Counted from the stretch's first letter, positions 47,096 through 56,435 are shown. The stretch: 64,000 nucleotides of DNA from Calothrix sp. NIES-3974 (GCF_002368395.1 NZ_AP018254.1:5518001-5582000); one strand, 5' to 3'. Numbers and translations are program-made. Notes: a model not told the origin generated them from the sequence alone.

Positions 47096-48523
47096 ATGGT
47101 GTACAAAACTCTACCTTTAATCCACTCTAAATCCGACTTAAGGTCTGCTCAATCTTTACGGATACAAAGAGGTTTACCCAGCAAAATTCTACGAGTTCTT
47201 ACTCTCCTATCTCTGGATATATTTGCTTTGGTGACTGCACGATATTTATCATTCATTTATGGTACTCCATTGGAATCTCCTTGGACTCAGAAATTACCTT
47301 TTCTATTACTATCTTTGATAATTGAAATCACGATTATTGCCTCCCAAGGTTTATATCAAGCAGGTAATAGCCGTCGTAATTATCTGGCTCTGATGAAGGC
47401 TCTGTCTTTATCTGTTGTTTTACTGTTACTGATTGCTTTTTTGTATGAGCCAAATTATTATGTCTCCCGCTCGACCTTTCTGATTTTTTGGTTGGTATCG
47501 ATAATTTTAACAATTAGTGGTCGTTTATTATTCGATTTTATTATCAAAGCTTTACGCAGTAAAGGGGCAATTAGGCATCCAATTTTCATTATCACAGATG
47601 CAGCAGAGCAAGCATCCCATATTCGATTAGTGGAGCGAGAAAAGTGTTATGTAATTGAGGGTATTGCTGACTCTAAATGTCTAGATTGGGAAAATCGAGA
47701 GGCAACTTTTAGGTATTTACGTAATCAGGGTATTATTGAGGCTTTTGTTTCCTGGAGTTCAATTAAAGACCGTTTATATGTTTGTTGGAATTTTTATACT
47801 GCTGGGATTACCTTGCGTATATTGCCAACAAATAATGAACTTTGCTATCCAAAGTCTTTGTTTAGAATGATTGGTGATGTTCCTTGTTTAACTATTCCGG
47901 CACCAATTATTACTGGTACAGATTTTTGGATCAAACGTTGTTTTGACCTTTGTGCAGCCACAATACTAATTTGTTTGATATCGCCACTTTATTTGGTCAT
48001 TGCCTTGTTAATTAAGTTAGATTCTCCTGGTCCAATATTGTTCAAGCAAACTCGTATTGGTTTACATTGTAAACCGTTTAAAATCTGGAAATTTCGGACA
48101 ATGGTGGCAAATGCGGAAAAATTACAGGCTGCGTTAGAGGCGAAAAATGAAAATAAAGATGGGGTTTTATTTAAATTAAAAGAAGACCCACGAATTACCA
48201 GAGTTGGTAAATTTTTACGCCGCTATAGTTTAGATGAACTGCCTCAATTATTTAATGTCTTGCTGGGAGAGATGAGTTTAGTGGGTCCGCGTCCGCTTCC
48301 GAATCGGGATGTGGAGAGATTTAAATCGGCTTACTTTATTCGTCAGGAAGTTTTACCTGGTATTACGGGATTATGGCAGGTTTCTGGTCGATCTAATATT
48401 GATAATTTTGAAGATGCGGTCAAATTGGACTTGAAATATATTGAGAATTGGTCTTTGTGGTTAGATTTACAAATTTTGTTGAAAACGGTACAAGTGGTGC
48501 TGCAAAAAACTGGTGCTTATTAG
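47096..48523 (+). CDS. Undecaprenyl-phosphate sugar phosphotransferase (WbaP/WcaJ type)
   Basis: 475 residues. The N-terminal half has four membrane spans (about 35-145) and a Rossmann-like segment. The C-terminal catalytic domain starts WIKRCFDLCAATILICLISP and continues FKIWKFRTMVANAEK, YSLDELPQLFNVL, GEMSLVGPRPLP and LPGITGLWQVSGRS. This enzyme starts repeat-unit assembly by moving a sugar-phosphate onto undecaprenyl phosphate. Its late position in the cluster is unusual but not rare. HepC of Anabaena belongs to the same family. Confidence 0.9.
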   Translation: MVYKTLPLIHSKSDLRSAQSLRIQRGLPSKILRVLTLLSLDIFALVTARYLSFIYGTPLESPWTQKLPFLLLSLIIEITIIASQGLYQAGNSRRNYLALMKALSLSVVLLLLIAFLYEPNYYVSRSTFLIFWLVSIILTISGRLLFDFIIKALRSKGAIRHPIFIITDAAEQASHIRLVEREKCYVIEGIADSKCLDWENREATFRYLRNQGIIEAFVSWSSIKDRLYVCWNFYTAGITLRILPTNNELCYPKSLFRMIGDVPCLTIPAPIITGTDFWIKRCFDLCAATILICLISPLYLVIALLIKLDSPGPILFKQTRIGLHCKPFKIWKFRTMVANAEKLQAALEAKNENKDGVLFKLKEDPRITRVGKFLRRYSLDELPQLFNVLLGEMSLVGPRPLPNRDVERFKSAYFIRQEVLPGITGLWQVSGRSNIDNFEDAVKLDLKYIENWSLWLDLQILLKTVQVVLQKTGAY

Positions 48524-48559
48524 GGAATATAGTTAAAGGTTGGAGCAAGTGGAAAATTT

Positions 48560-49363
48560 ATGATAGTCAAGTATGTGCTGAAAATCATCAGAAAAATACT
48601 TCCTGATATTTGGTTGAAAAAAGTTAAGTATATCCATTCCTCTCTACTTCGGAGATTGATTCTGAATTATGGTAGTGAGAAATTGGAGTTTAATCATAAA
48701 CCGATTATGGTTTTTTCTCCCCATCAGGATGATGAAACTTTTGGATGTGGAGGAATGATTGCTCTTAAGCGGGAATTGGATATACCGGTTGTGGTTGTTT
48801 TTTTAACTGATGGGGGACTGGGTTTTGTTGATTTGGAAGCTGAAAAGCAAAGAAGTATTATTCAAACTCGTCAGCAGGAAGCAATTACTGCATTAAAAGT
48901 TTTGGGAGTAGAGGAATCATCAATTTATTTTTTAAATAAACCGGATGGTAATTTACAAACCTTAAGGATAGAGGAAAGAGAAAATACAATTAAGGATATT
49001 TGTCATCTTCTAGAAATATATCAACCTGGAGAAGTGTACGTTCCTCACTATCGCGATTGTCATCAAGACCATGAAGCCACCTATCAATTTGTTCAGGAAG
49101 CGATAAAGCAAACTAGGATAAAGGTGGAATTATTTCAATATCCGATTTGGCTATTTTGGGAAGCACCTTTATTTGTGAAGTTGAAATTCAGGGATATTGC
49201 CAAGGCTGTGCGATTTTCAATTACTCCTGTGCGGGATAAAAAACATCAAGCTATCTCTTCCTATGGTTCTCAATTAGAGATTTTACCCCTTGATTTTGTG
49301 AAGCTGTTTCTAGGTTCCTATGAGATATTTTTCGCGGCTGATAATGTAGATATGGATGTCTAA
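48560..49363 (+). CDS. PIG-L family deacetylase
   Basis: 267 residues. MVFSPHQDDETFGCGGMIAL contains the zinc site His55/Asp58 (HQDDE instead of the usual HPDDE), and HYRDCHQDHEATYQFV supplies the third ligand. PIG-L enzymes remove N-acetyl groups from sugars such as GlcNAc. As the last gene of the EPS run, 36 bp after the WbaP-type gene, it may deacetylate a lipid-linked or nucleotide amino sugar. There is no clear export signal; the N-terminal 35 residues are basic and could touch the membrane. Confidence 0.85.
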   Translation: MIVKYVLKIIRKILPDIWLKKVKYIHSSLLRRLILNYGSEKLEFNHKPIMVFSPHQDDETFGCGGMIALKRELDIPVVVVFLTDGGLGFVDLEAEKQRSIIQTRQQEAITALKVLGVEESSIYFLNKPDGNLQTLRIEERENTIKDICHLLEIYQPGEVYVPHYRDCHQDHEATYQFVQEAIKQTRIKVELFQYPIWLFWEAPLFVKLKFRDIAKAVRFSITPVRDKKHQAISSYGSQLEILPLDFVKLFLGSYEIFFAADNVDMDV

Positions 49364-49413
49364 TATGGGAATAATTAGAGACACGATATATATAACTAGA
49401 GACGCGATATATC

Positions 49414-49441
49414 GTAGAGACGCGATATATCGCGTCTCTAC
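49414..49441. terminator. 28-bp perfect palindrome between convergent genes
   Basis: GTAGAGACGCGATA and its exact inverse make a 14-bp stem, between the 3' ends of the PIG-L gene and rdgB. A partial copy lies next to it (49369-49413). It is the best member of the GAGACGCGA family and could end transcription from both sides, although no T-run follows. Confidence 0.5.
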
Positions 49442-49459
49442 ATGGATGTTGGGTAATTG

Positions 49460-50038
49460 CTAATTCAGTTCTAATTCCTGTAGTTTTGGGATTAAATCGG
49501 CAAATGCTAGACCACGATGGCTAATTCTGCGTTTCTGGTCGGGTGTCATTTGGGCATAGGTCAGTTGTTGTTCTGGTACGTAGAAAATTGGGTCGTAACC
49601 AAATCCACCGCTGCCACGAGGTTCTTCTAATATAGTACCAGGACAGATACCGGTAGATTGAAGCGCGATCGCACCATCGGGTTTGGCTAAGGCAACTACA
49701 CACACAAACCTAGCTTGACGGTTGGGATTGCCACTTAGTTCTGTGAGTAACCGATGAATGCGATCGCTGTCTGTAGAACCGTAGCGGGCTGAATAAACCC
49801 CTGGTGCGCCATTGAGTGCATCCACTTCTAAACCCGAATCATCGGCGATCGCCCATTTACCTGTGGCTAATGCTACCTGGGAAGCTTTTAAACAAGCATT
49901 TTCCGCAAAGGTTGTACCAGTTTCTGCTATTTCTAATTCATCGGGTTTGAGAACTAATTCCCAATTTAAGCCAGTTAAGTAGGCTTGCATTTCTTTGAGT
50001 TTACCGGGATTTCCCGTTGCGACCACAAGTTGAAACAT
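49460..50038 (-). CDS. rdgB: Non-canonical purine NTP pyrophosphatase (RdgB/HAM1)
   Basis: 192 residues, the usual length. VATGNPGKLKEMQAYL at the N-terminus, ADDSGLEVDALNGAPGVYSA, GSGGFGYDPIFYVPE and SHRGLAF near the end are the HAM1 signatures. It hydrolyses ITP, dITP and XTP to monophosphates and so keeps deaminated purines out of nucleic acids. AAGAAG lies ahead of the ATG. A partial R2 repeat end (50046-50070) sits directly upstream of the ribosome binding site. Confidence 0.95.
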   Translation of the reverse strand: MFQLVVATGNPGKLKEMQAYLTGLNWELVLKPDELEIAETGTTFAENACLKASQVALATGKWAIADDSGLEVDALNGAPGVYSARYGSTDSDRIHRLLTELSGNPNRQARFVCVVALAKPDGAIALQSTGICPGTILEEPRGSGGFGYDPIFYVPEQQLTYAQMTPDQKRRISHRGLAFADLIPKLQELELN

Positions 50039-50045
50039 CTTCTTA

Positions 50046-50070
50046 ATATACTTTACACACTGATATATTA
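50046..50070. repeat. R2 intergenic repeat, partial copy 3
   Basis: TATACTTTACACACTGATAT matches the left end of R2 copy 1 (TATACTTTGCACGCTGATAT). Only about 25 bp are recognisable. It lies 8 bp upstream of rdgB. Confidence 0.45.
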
Positions 50071-50198
50071 ATAATTCGTAATTACGGACAAAATTAATAA
50101 TTAATTCATTCAGGTCTTGAGCAACCTAATTTATTAATGTAAAACACAAAAATGTATAGCATCATGATTCAAGCCGCAGATTTTAATCGTAGGGTAAA

Positions 50199-50233
50199 AA
50201 TTACGAATTACGAATTACGAATTACGAATTACC
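50199..50233 (+). repeat. Heptanucleotide tandem repeat (AATTACG)n
   Basis: Five consecutive AATTACG units between rdgB and ubiD, the same unit as at 15735-15795. Confidence 0.8.
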
Positions 50234-50241
50234 GATTCCCT

Positions 50242-51750
50242 TCACATATCATAACCAAACAAATTCGGGTCAACTTCCCCTAATTGTAAATCAGCGAAAC
50301 CGTATTCTCCCCAGCGACGTTCCACCATTGCAGCCACTTCGGGGTCGGATTCTAAAGGTAAACCCCAGTCGTGGTCAGTTTCGGGGGGAATTTTTGTGGT
50401 TGCGTCGATTCCCATTCTGCCTCCCAAACCTAGTTTTTCGCTGGCAAAATCGAGGGTATCAAAAGGGGTATCGGGAAGGATGAACACATCTCGGTTGGGG
50501 TCAACTTTGGAACTGATAGCCCAGACAACTTGACGGGGGTCGCGAATATTAATATCCTTATCGACGACAATCACAAACTTGGTGTAAGTAAATTGGGGTA
50601 AGGCACTCCAAAAAGCTAAAGCTGCTCGACGTGCTTGTCCAGGATAGGCTTTATCGATGGAAATTATCGCCGCTTTATAACTGAGGGCTTCCATTGGTAG
50701 GAAAAAATCGACGATTTCGGAAACTTGCTGACGTAAAATTGGTGTGTAGATCCGGTTGAGGGCGATCGCCATCATTGCTTCTTCTTTGGGAGGACGACCG
50801 CTAAAGGTGGTTAGGTAAATGGGGTCACGACGATGGGTTAGGCAATGGAATCTAATTAGGGGGGCATTTTCATTAATACCACCGTAGTATCCCATGTGGT
50901 CGCCAAAGGGACCATCGGTCATCACTTCCCCTGGGGTAATTGTTCCTTCTAAAACGATTTCTGAGTCGGCGGGTACTTCCAAATCCAAGGTTTTACATTT
51001 AGCCAATTTTACACCTTCACCACCGTATAAACCCGCAAACAACCATTCCGATAAATCGACGGGGATGGGTGTAGCTGCTGCCATAATCACCAATGGATCG
51101 ACACCGAGAGCGATGGCAATTTCGAGTTTTTTCCCTTTTTCCGCAGCTTTACGTAGATGACGCGCTCCTCCCCGTACCGATAACCACTGTACGGTCATGG
51201 TATTCCGGGATTGTTGTTGTAACCGATACACTCCCACGTTGGGAATTCCGGTTTCGCAATCCTTGGTAATTACTAAACCCAGGGTAATAATTTTCCCTGC
51301 ATCACCGGGGTAGGGACGGATGAGGGGTAGCTTATTTAAATCCACCTCATCATCCTGCAATACTACCTGTTGACAGGGGGGAAAAAAATCCCGTCCGGGT
51401 TTGGCTTTGAGGACATCAAACAAAACCTTCCCAAAATCGATGGCTTGGGATATTTTTTTAGGTGGTTTAGGTTGCTGCAACATGGCTAACTTTTTCCCCA
51501 ATTCTTCCAATTCCAGGGGATGTTGCATATTCATGGCCCAGCAAATCCGTTCCACCGTCCCCATAACATTCACCGCAACCGGAAAATCGGCTCCCTTGAC
51601 ATTTTCAAATAATAAAGCTGGACCTCCTTTTGCCAACATGCGGTTAGAAATTTCGGCAATCTCCAAATCCGCATCAACGGGGACAGTGACCCGTTTGAGT
51701 TGTCCCCGCTCTTCGAGTAACTTGATAAATCCCCGTAAATCTCGTGCCAT
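50242..51750 (-). CDS. ubiD: UbiD family decarboxylase
   Basis: 502 residues, full length for UbiD. It begins ARDLRGFIKLLEERGQLKRV and contains KGGPALLFENVKGADFPVAV, DGPFGDHMGYYGG and the RKxxxALWSALPQF-like stretch. UbiD uses prenylated FMN to decarboxylate 4-hydroxybenzoate-type intermediates; in cyanobacteria it serves plastoquinone synthesis. Its prFMN-supplying partner UbiX is not in the window. AGGAAAC precedes the ATG. Confidence 0.92.
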   Translation of the reverse strand: MARDLRGFIKLLEERGQLKRVTVPVDADLEIAEISNRMLAKGGPALLFENVKGADFPVAVNVMGTVERICWAMNMQHPLELEELGKKLAMLQQPKPPKKISQAIDFGKVLFDVLKAKPGRDFFPPCQQVVLQDDEVDLNKLPLIRPYPGDAGKIITLGLVITKDCETGIPNVGVYRLQQQSRNTMTVQWLSVRGGARHLRKAAEKGKKLEIAIALGVDPLVIMAAATPIPVDLSEWLFAGLYGGEGVKLAKCKTLDLEVPADSEIVLEGTITPGEVMTDGPFGDHMGYYGGINENAPLIRFHCLTHRRDPIYLTTFSGRPPKEEAMMAIALNRIYTPILRQQVSEIVDFFLPMEALSYKAAIISIDKAYPGQARRAALAFWSALPQFTYTKFVIVVDKDINIRDPRQVVWAISSKVDPNRDVFILPDTPFDTLDFASEKLGLGGRMGIDATTKIPPETDHDWGLPLESDPEVAAMVERRWGEYGFADLQLGEVDPNLFGYDM

Positions 51751-52214
51751 GTTTCCTATCCGATTTTGCCGTTTCCTGTTTGGTTGCGCTTTTTTATATT
51801 ATCGCGTTCTCGGCGGAAAATAGGGAATGGGTGGAAAGTAGAAACCTATAGAACCTAATACATGGGAATCTGATTTGAATATGGTTCGACAGAGCTTCAC
51901 CATAAAATGATTTGTGTCGCTAGGGAACAACGTCATAACTAGTTTTGTACCTAGTCTGATGGGAAAACGCTATATTTAGCCTACATAATTTTGAATCATC
52001 ATGAATCACAAAACCGAATTAGAATGATAAATTCACAAAAAAGACGCACAAAACGCGTCTTGCAAAAAGCATTATGATTTACAATTCACGAACCAACAGT
52101 AATCTACAGATAAATTACCTTCCGAGTCTCCTAGCGAAAGTCATGTAAATCAATGACTTTTGTCATGTTATGATTCATACAGTATGAACAAAATTTCATT
52201 CATCACTACTCACA
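51751..52214. other. Divergent spacer with inverted repeat upstream of the MpaB-family gene
   Basis: No gene. An R3-like end (GGGAATCTGATTTGAATATG) lies near 51864. TTCATAC, A, GTATGAA at 52174-52188 is a perfect 7-bp inverted repeat 26 bp before the next start codon, and ATGACTTTTGTCAT lies just upstream; both are candidate operators. Confidence 0.45.
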
Positions 52215-53081
52215 ATGAAACTTTTTCAGTCCTCCAATCAGAGAGCTAATTCAAGGGAATATCAAATCCAAAATTTAGACCCCCAGAAAAATCATTGTGA
52301 AATATATCACCTAACGACAGGATACGAATTTCCTTGGGATACGGTCAAAGCTTTAGAATTAGCTTTGATGAAAACATTTTGTATTCCCAGTATTTCGCGA
52401 CTGTTGGACAAAACAGGTGAATTTCACCATCGTCCTCAGAAGCGTTATGATGACACCGCTATCATCGTCTCCGAGATTAGTAAATGGGGTTACGATAGCG
52501 ATCGCGGTTTAGCAGCGATCGCCCGCATGAATGAAATACATGGACGTTTTCGGATTGCAAACGAGGATTTTATCTATGTGCTTTCAACTTTTATCTGTGA
52601 ACCGATTCGCTGGAATGAACGGTTTGGTTGGCGAAAAATGTATGAACAGGAAAAGTTAGCAACCTTTTATTTTTGGAATGAGGTGGGGAAGCGAATGCAA
52701 ATTATGGATATTCCTCCAACCTATGCAGAATTGATGAAATTTAACCGGGAATATGAAGCCAAAAATTTTGTGTATTCCGATGCAAATCGTCGTGTTGGTG
52801 AATCAACGCGGGATTTATTTTTAAGTTGGTTTCCACCATTAATTCGTCCCCTGGTTAAACCAGCTACCTCGGCTTTATTTGATCCAAATATGTTAAATGC
52901 ATTTGGATTTCCCGAACCTCCTGTTTATGTGCGATCGCTAGTTGAAAATACGCTCAAAATAAAGGGGAGAATTGTCCGCTATTTACCCCAAAGAAAGCAA
53001 TCAGACTTCTTTATTGATAAACCAACACGAACCTATCCTAGTGGCTATGAAATTCATAACCTAGGTGCGGATCGAAATTAA
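52215..53081 (+). CDS. MpaB/DUF2236-type (rubber-oxygenase-like) protein
   Basis: 288 residues. RIANEDFIYVLSTFICEPIR, WNERFGWRKMYEQEKLATFY and FWNEVGKRMQIMDIPPTYAE mark the ER-bound oxygenase MpaB/latex-clearing-protein superfamily (DUF2236), an all-helical fold that binds heme in studied members. Fungal MpaB cleaves an isoprenoid chain in mycophenolic acid synthesis. The bacterial function of this short form is unknown. It has no signal peptide or strong membrane span. It stands alone, with an inverted repeat in its promoter. Confidence 0.7.
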   Translation: MKLFQSSNQRANSREYQIQNLDPQKNHCEIYHLTTGYEFPWDTVKALELALMKTFCIPSISRLLDKTGEFHHRPQKRYDDTAIIVSEISKWGYDSDRGLAAIARMNEIHGRFRIANEDFIYVLSTFICEPIRWNERFGWRKMYEQEKLATFYFWNEVGKRMQIMDIPPTYAELMKFNREYEAKNFVYSDANRRVGESTRDLFLSWFPPLIRPLVKPATSALFDPNMLNAFGFPEPPVYVRSLVENTLKIKGRIVRYLPQRKQSDFFIDKPTRTYPSGYEIHNLGADRN

Positions 53082-53211
53082 ATAAGTAGGTGGGTCTAAT
53101 TAAATGTGGGATGGTTTAGCAAAGCGTAACCAATGCGGTTGTTAAGGTTGAGTGTTTATTTTCGGAATTACAGGTTTTACAAATAATTACGCCTTCCTAC
53201 TTACTAGTTTT

Positions 53212-53327
53212 CCCAGATTTATCACAAATCTCTCCAACTCTCAGGGAATAGGGAGTGGAGAGTAGGTAATAGAAAGAAAATTAAGCCGTTACTTGACGCT
53301 TACCATTCACGTGCGAGAAATGCAGGT
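53212..53327 (-). repeat. R1 intergenic repeat, copy G (inverted), abutting nrtD
   Basis: Arms CCCAGATTTATCACAAATCT and GTGCGAGAAATGCAGGTTT, centre with GGGAATAGGGAGTGGAG. Its right end lies 2 bp from the nrtD stop codon. Confidence 0.65.
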
Positions 53328-53329
53328 TT

Positions 53330-54205
53330 TTAACCCACGTCATCATGAGCGTAACGGTTAAACAGAAAATCTAGGGCATAGTTCCGTAATTGATAATACC
53401 CTGGGTCTTCCATAATCCGCGCTCGATCTCTGGGACGAGGGAAAGGAATGTTCATCACTTCGCCGATTTTCGCGTGGGGACCGTTGGTCATCATTACTAG
53501 CTTGTCTGCGAGAAATAATGCTTCATCAATATCGTGGGTAATCATTAAGACTGTGCAACGGTTTTCGTTCCAAATCTTTAATAATTCCTCCTGTAATTCC
53601 TCTTTGGTAATTGCATCTAATGCACCAAAAGGTTCATCTAAAATCAGAACTTTGGGACGAATCGCTAAAGCGCGAGCGATGGAAACCCGTTGACGCATCC
53701 CTCCCGACATTTGCATCGGCTTTTTATCCATTGCGTCAGCTAATCCCACCATTGCCAAATTATCCCGGACAATCGCCCTTTTTGCGGCTTCTGATTTATT
53801 GGGATATACTGCATTGACGGCTAAATAAATATTTTCAAATGCAGTTCGCCAAGGCAATAATGCATAGTTTTGAAAAACTACCATCCGGTCAGGACCTGGT
53901 TTTGTAATTGGTTTACCCGATAACAAAACCTGTCCGGTTGTGGGTTGATTAAACCCGGAAACCATATTTAATAAAGTTGATTTCCCACAGCCAGAGTGAC
54001 CAATAACACAGATAAATTCCCCTTGATAAACGTTTAAATTAACACCATCTAAAACGGTAAATGGGCCATTTTTAGTTGGATAAACTTTAGTAACATCTTT
54101 GATTTCTAGAAAGGGCTGTTGTCTAGTTATAGCTGAGTCAGAATTCGGGGTTATTCCTAAAGGTTTTCTGGGCATTTCTGTAGCGATAAAATTACGAGTT
54201 TGCAT
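53330..54205 (-). CDS. nrtD: Nitrate ABC transporter ATP-binding protein NrtD
   Basis: 291 residues. Walker A GHSGCGKST at 69-77, the Q-loop VVFQNYALLPWRT, signature MSGGMRQRVSIARAL and Walker B LILDEPFGALDA are intact. PGPDRMVVFQNYALLPW is typical of the NrtD/SsuB/TauB group. NrtD and NrtC energise the NrtB permease for nitrate/nitrite uptake. A 225-bp gap with a MITE separates it from nrtC, so its expression may be partly uncoupled. The final stop touches R1 copy G. Confidence 0.92.
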   Translation of the reverse strand: MQTRNFIATEMPRKPLGITPNSDSAITRQQPFLEIKDVTKVYPTKNGPFTVLDGVNLNVYQGEFICVIGHSGCGKSTLLNMVSGFNQPTTGQVLLSGKPITKPGPDRMVVFQNYALLPWRTAFENIYLAVNAVYPNKSEAAKRAIVRDNLAMVGLADAMDKKPMQMSGGMRQRVSIARALAIRPKVLILDEPFGALDAITKEELQEELLKIWNENRCTVLMITHDIDEALFLADKLVMMTNGPHAKIGEVMNIPFPRPRDRARIMEDPGYYQLRNYALDFLFNRYAHDDVG

Positions 54206-54266
54206 GGTGAGGTGGTGAAGGTGATTTTTGAGAGCAAGTCAAAAGTGAAGATGCTTAACCCCAAGC

Positions 54267-54434
54267 GGATGTTTGGAAAGTGTCAATAAATACTTTTTTA
54301 ATCATCTTCTGGAATAGAGGAAGGAAGCTCAAAAAGTATATTTATAATTATCAACTACTCCTGATTTCCTTTCCGTACAGACGCGACATGTCGCGTCTCT
54401 TAAGTATTAAAAGCGACTTTTCAAACAACCTCTA
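54267..54434. mobile_element. MITE between nrtC and nrtD
   Basis: The end GCGGATGTTTGGAAAGTG faces GACTTTTCAAACAACCTCTA, an imperfect terminal inverted repeat enclosing about 168 bp. It contains a perfect 20-bp palindrome, AGACGCGACATGTCGCGTCT, at 54379-54398. The last three bases, read on the minus strand as TAG, are the nrtC stop codon. Confidence 0.6.
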
Positions 54435-56435
54435 AGCAGCAGTGGAAATTGGTGTATCTAAAACTACTTCAGCAATCGAGAAATCACGCTTAATTTTTAA
54501 GCTGTTCAGGTAACTAATCGGGTCGTCTGCACTAAATTTCACCCCGTCAAAAAACTCAATTGGTTGACGGGTATAATTAATATCCAAACCCAATTCTCTG
54601 GCTGCGGTGCTGAAAACTCCTACGCGGCAGACCCGTTCCACAATTTCCACCCAATTGCGGGGGAAAGGGGTATCACCCCACCGAGCTAACTGGGTCATAA
54701 TCCAAACTTGCTCGGTACGACTGGGACGGTTGACGGCTGACTCGGCATAGAATAAATGATGGGCATATTCGCGCATCGGGTGGTCTAAGTCGCAGGTTGT
54801 GTGATTGGGGTCGCCTAATTGGATAAAGTTGGGGTCAGTACTGACGTATTCGGGACGGGCCAAGATTTGGCGGATTTCCTCGGCATTTTCTGGTCGGGAA
54901 CAGTAGTAACAAGCTTCCAGTAAGGCTTTAGTTAAAGCAATGTGGGTATTTGGGTACTTTTGTGCCCATTCTTCCCGCACTCCCAGGACTTTTCCGGGAT
55001 GACCGAACCAAACTTCTAAGTCAGTGGCGATAGTAAAACCGACACCTTCTTCCACTGCCCGTAAATTCCACGGTTCGCCTACACAGTAGCCATCGATACT
55101 TCCATTCTGTAAGTCAACCACCATTTGGGCTGGGGGTATGGTTTGAATATGTACATCGCTATCGGGGTCAATGCCACCTGCGGCTAACCAATAGCGCAGT
55201 AGAAGATTATGCATGGATGCGGGGTGAACTACACCCATTGTGTGCCGCTTTTCCCTGGTTTGCAGGAGATATTTACGGAAATCACCTAAAGACTGGACAC
55301 CCTGTTCAAAGAATTGCCGAGAAAGGGTAATTGCATTGCCATTCCGGGTCATTGTTAAGGATGATACCACTGGTAAGGGACGGTTACGGTGTCCACCCAA
55401 GGTCATCCATATCGGCATTCCGGAAGGCATTTGGGCTGCATCGAGGTAGCCACCGGCAATTCCGTCTACGATTCCTCGCCAACTGGTTTCCCGGACAAGA
55501 TGGACATCATCGAGACCGTGTTTGCGGAAAAATCCCTTTTCCTGAGCAATAGCTAGGGGTGCGCAAGCTGTTAAGGGGACAAATCCAATTTCCAGGTTAA
55601 TTTTTTCCAATCCGTGACGGGATATAGCCGTAGTTTTACGGGCCCGTAATTTTTTGATACGTTTTTGTTGATTGAGGAAGTAAATCATCTCGCTACGTAG
55701 GCTATAGTAGCTCGGATGCTCCACCACTTCCATGCGCTTACGGGGACGGGGAATATCAACTTCCAGGATATCACCAATTTTCGACTCTGGGCCATTGGTC
55801 AACATGACGATGCGATCGCTCAATAAAACTGCTTCGTCTATGTCGTGAGTCACCATCACCGCAGTCACTTGATTTTCTTCACATATCTGCATTAATTGTT
55901 CCTGGAGATTTCCCCGTGTTAATGCATCTAAAGCTCCAAAGGGTTCATCGAGGAGGAGAAGTTTCGGACGAATTGCCAATGCACGGGCGATCGCTACCCG
56001 TTGTTTTTGTCCACCCGATAGCATGGTGGGGGGTTTATCTGCATGGGGACGCAACCCAACCATATTTATATGTTTTTCCACAATCGCCTTGCGTTCACCT
56101 GCGGGTAGGTCTTTCATTACTGAATCTACTGCTAGGGCGATATTTTCCCGTACAGTCCGCCAAGGTAGCAAGGAATAGTTTTGAAATACCACCATCCGGT
56201 CTGGTCCGGGTTTAGTGACTCGTTTTCCTTCTAGGGTGACTAACCCATCTGTTGGTAAATCTAAACCTGCAATCATGTTTAATAAGGTTGATTTACCACA
56301 ACCGGAGTGACCAATTAGGGAGACAAATTCGCCTTTTTTGATTTGTAAATTAATTCCTTTGAGGGCTATGTATTTACCGCCACCAGTTAGTTCAAAAACC
56401 TTTTCGATCTGGTCAACACCAACAAAAATACTCAT
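54432..56435 (-). CDS. nrtC: Nitrate ABC transporter ATP-binding protein NrtC with NrtA-like C-terminal domain
   Basis: 667 residues. The ATPase domain (1-250) has Walker A GHSGCGKST at 42-50 and signature LSGGQKQRVAIARAL from 139. The second half (about 285-640) is a solute-binding-like domain related to NrtA: GFVPLTACAPLAIAQEKGFF, HDLHLV-type region, YCVGEPWNLRAVEEG. In NrtC this domain binds nitrate inside the cell and inhibits uptake when ammonium is present. The length is normal for NrtC. The stop codon is supplied by the MITE end. Confidence 0.95.
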   Translation of the reverse strand: MSIFVGVDQIEKVFELTGGGKYIALKGINLQIKKGEFVSLIGHSGCGKSTLLNMIAGLDLPTDGLVTLEGKRVTKPGPDRMVVFQNYSLLPWRTVRENIALAVDSVMKDLPAGERKAIVEKHINMVGLRPHADKPPTMLSGGQKQRVAIARALAIRPKLLLLDEPFGALDALTRGNLQEQLMQICEENQVTAVMVTHDIDEAVLLSDRIVMLTNGPESKIGDILEVDIPRPRKRMEVVEHPSYYSLRSEMIYFLNQQKRIKKLRARKTTAISRHGLEKINLEIGFVPLTACAPLAIAQEKGFFRKHGLDDVHLVRETSWRGIVDGIAGGYLDAAQMPSGMPIWMTLGGHRNRPLPVVSSLTMTRNGNAITLSRQFFEQGVQSLGDFRKYLLQTREKRHTMGVVHPASMHNLLLRYWLAAGGIDPDSDVHIQTIPPAQMVVDLQNGSIDGYCVGEPWNLRAVEEGVGFTIATDLEVWFGHPGKVLGVREEWAQKYPNTHIALTKALLEACYYCSRPENAEEIRQILARPEYVSTDPNFIQLGDPNHTTCDLDHPMREYAHHLFYAESAVNRPSRTEQVWIMTQLARWGDTPFPRNWVEIVERVCRVGVFSTAARELGLDINYTRQPIEFFDGVKFSADDPISYLNSLKIKRDFSIAEVVLDTPISTAA

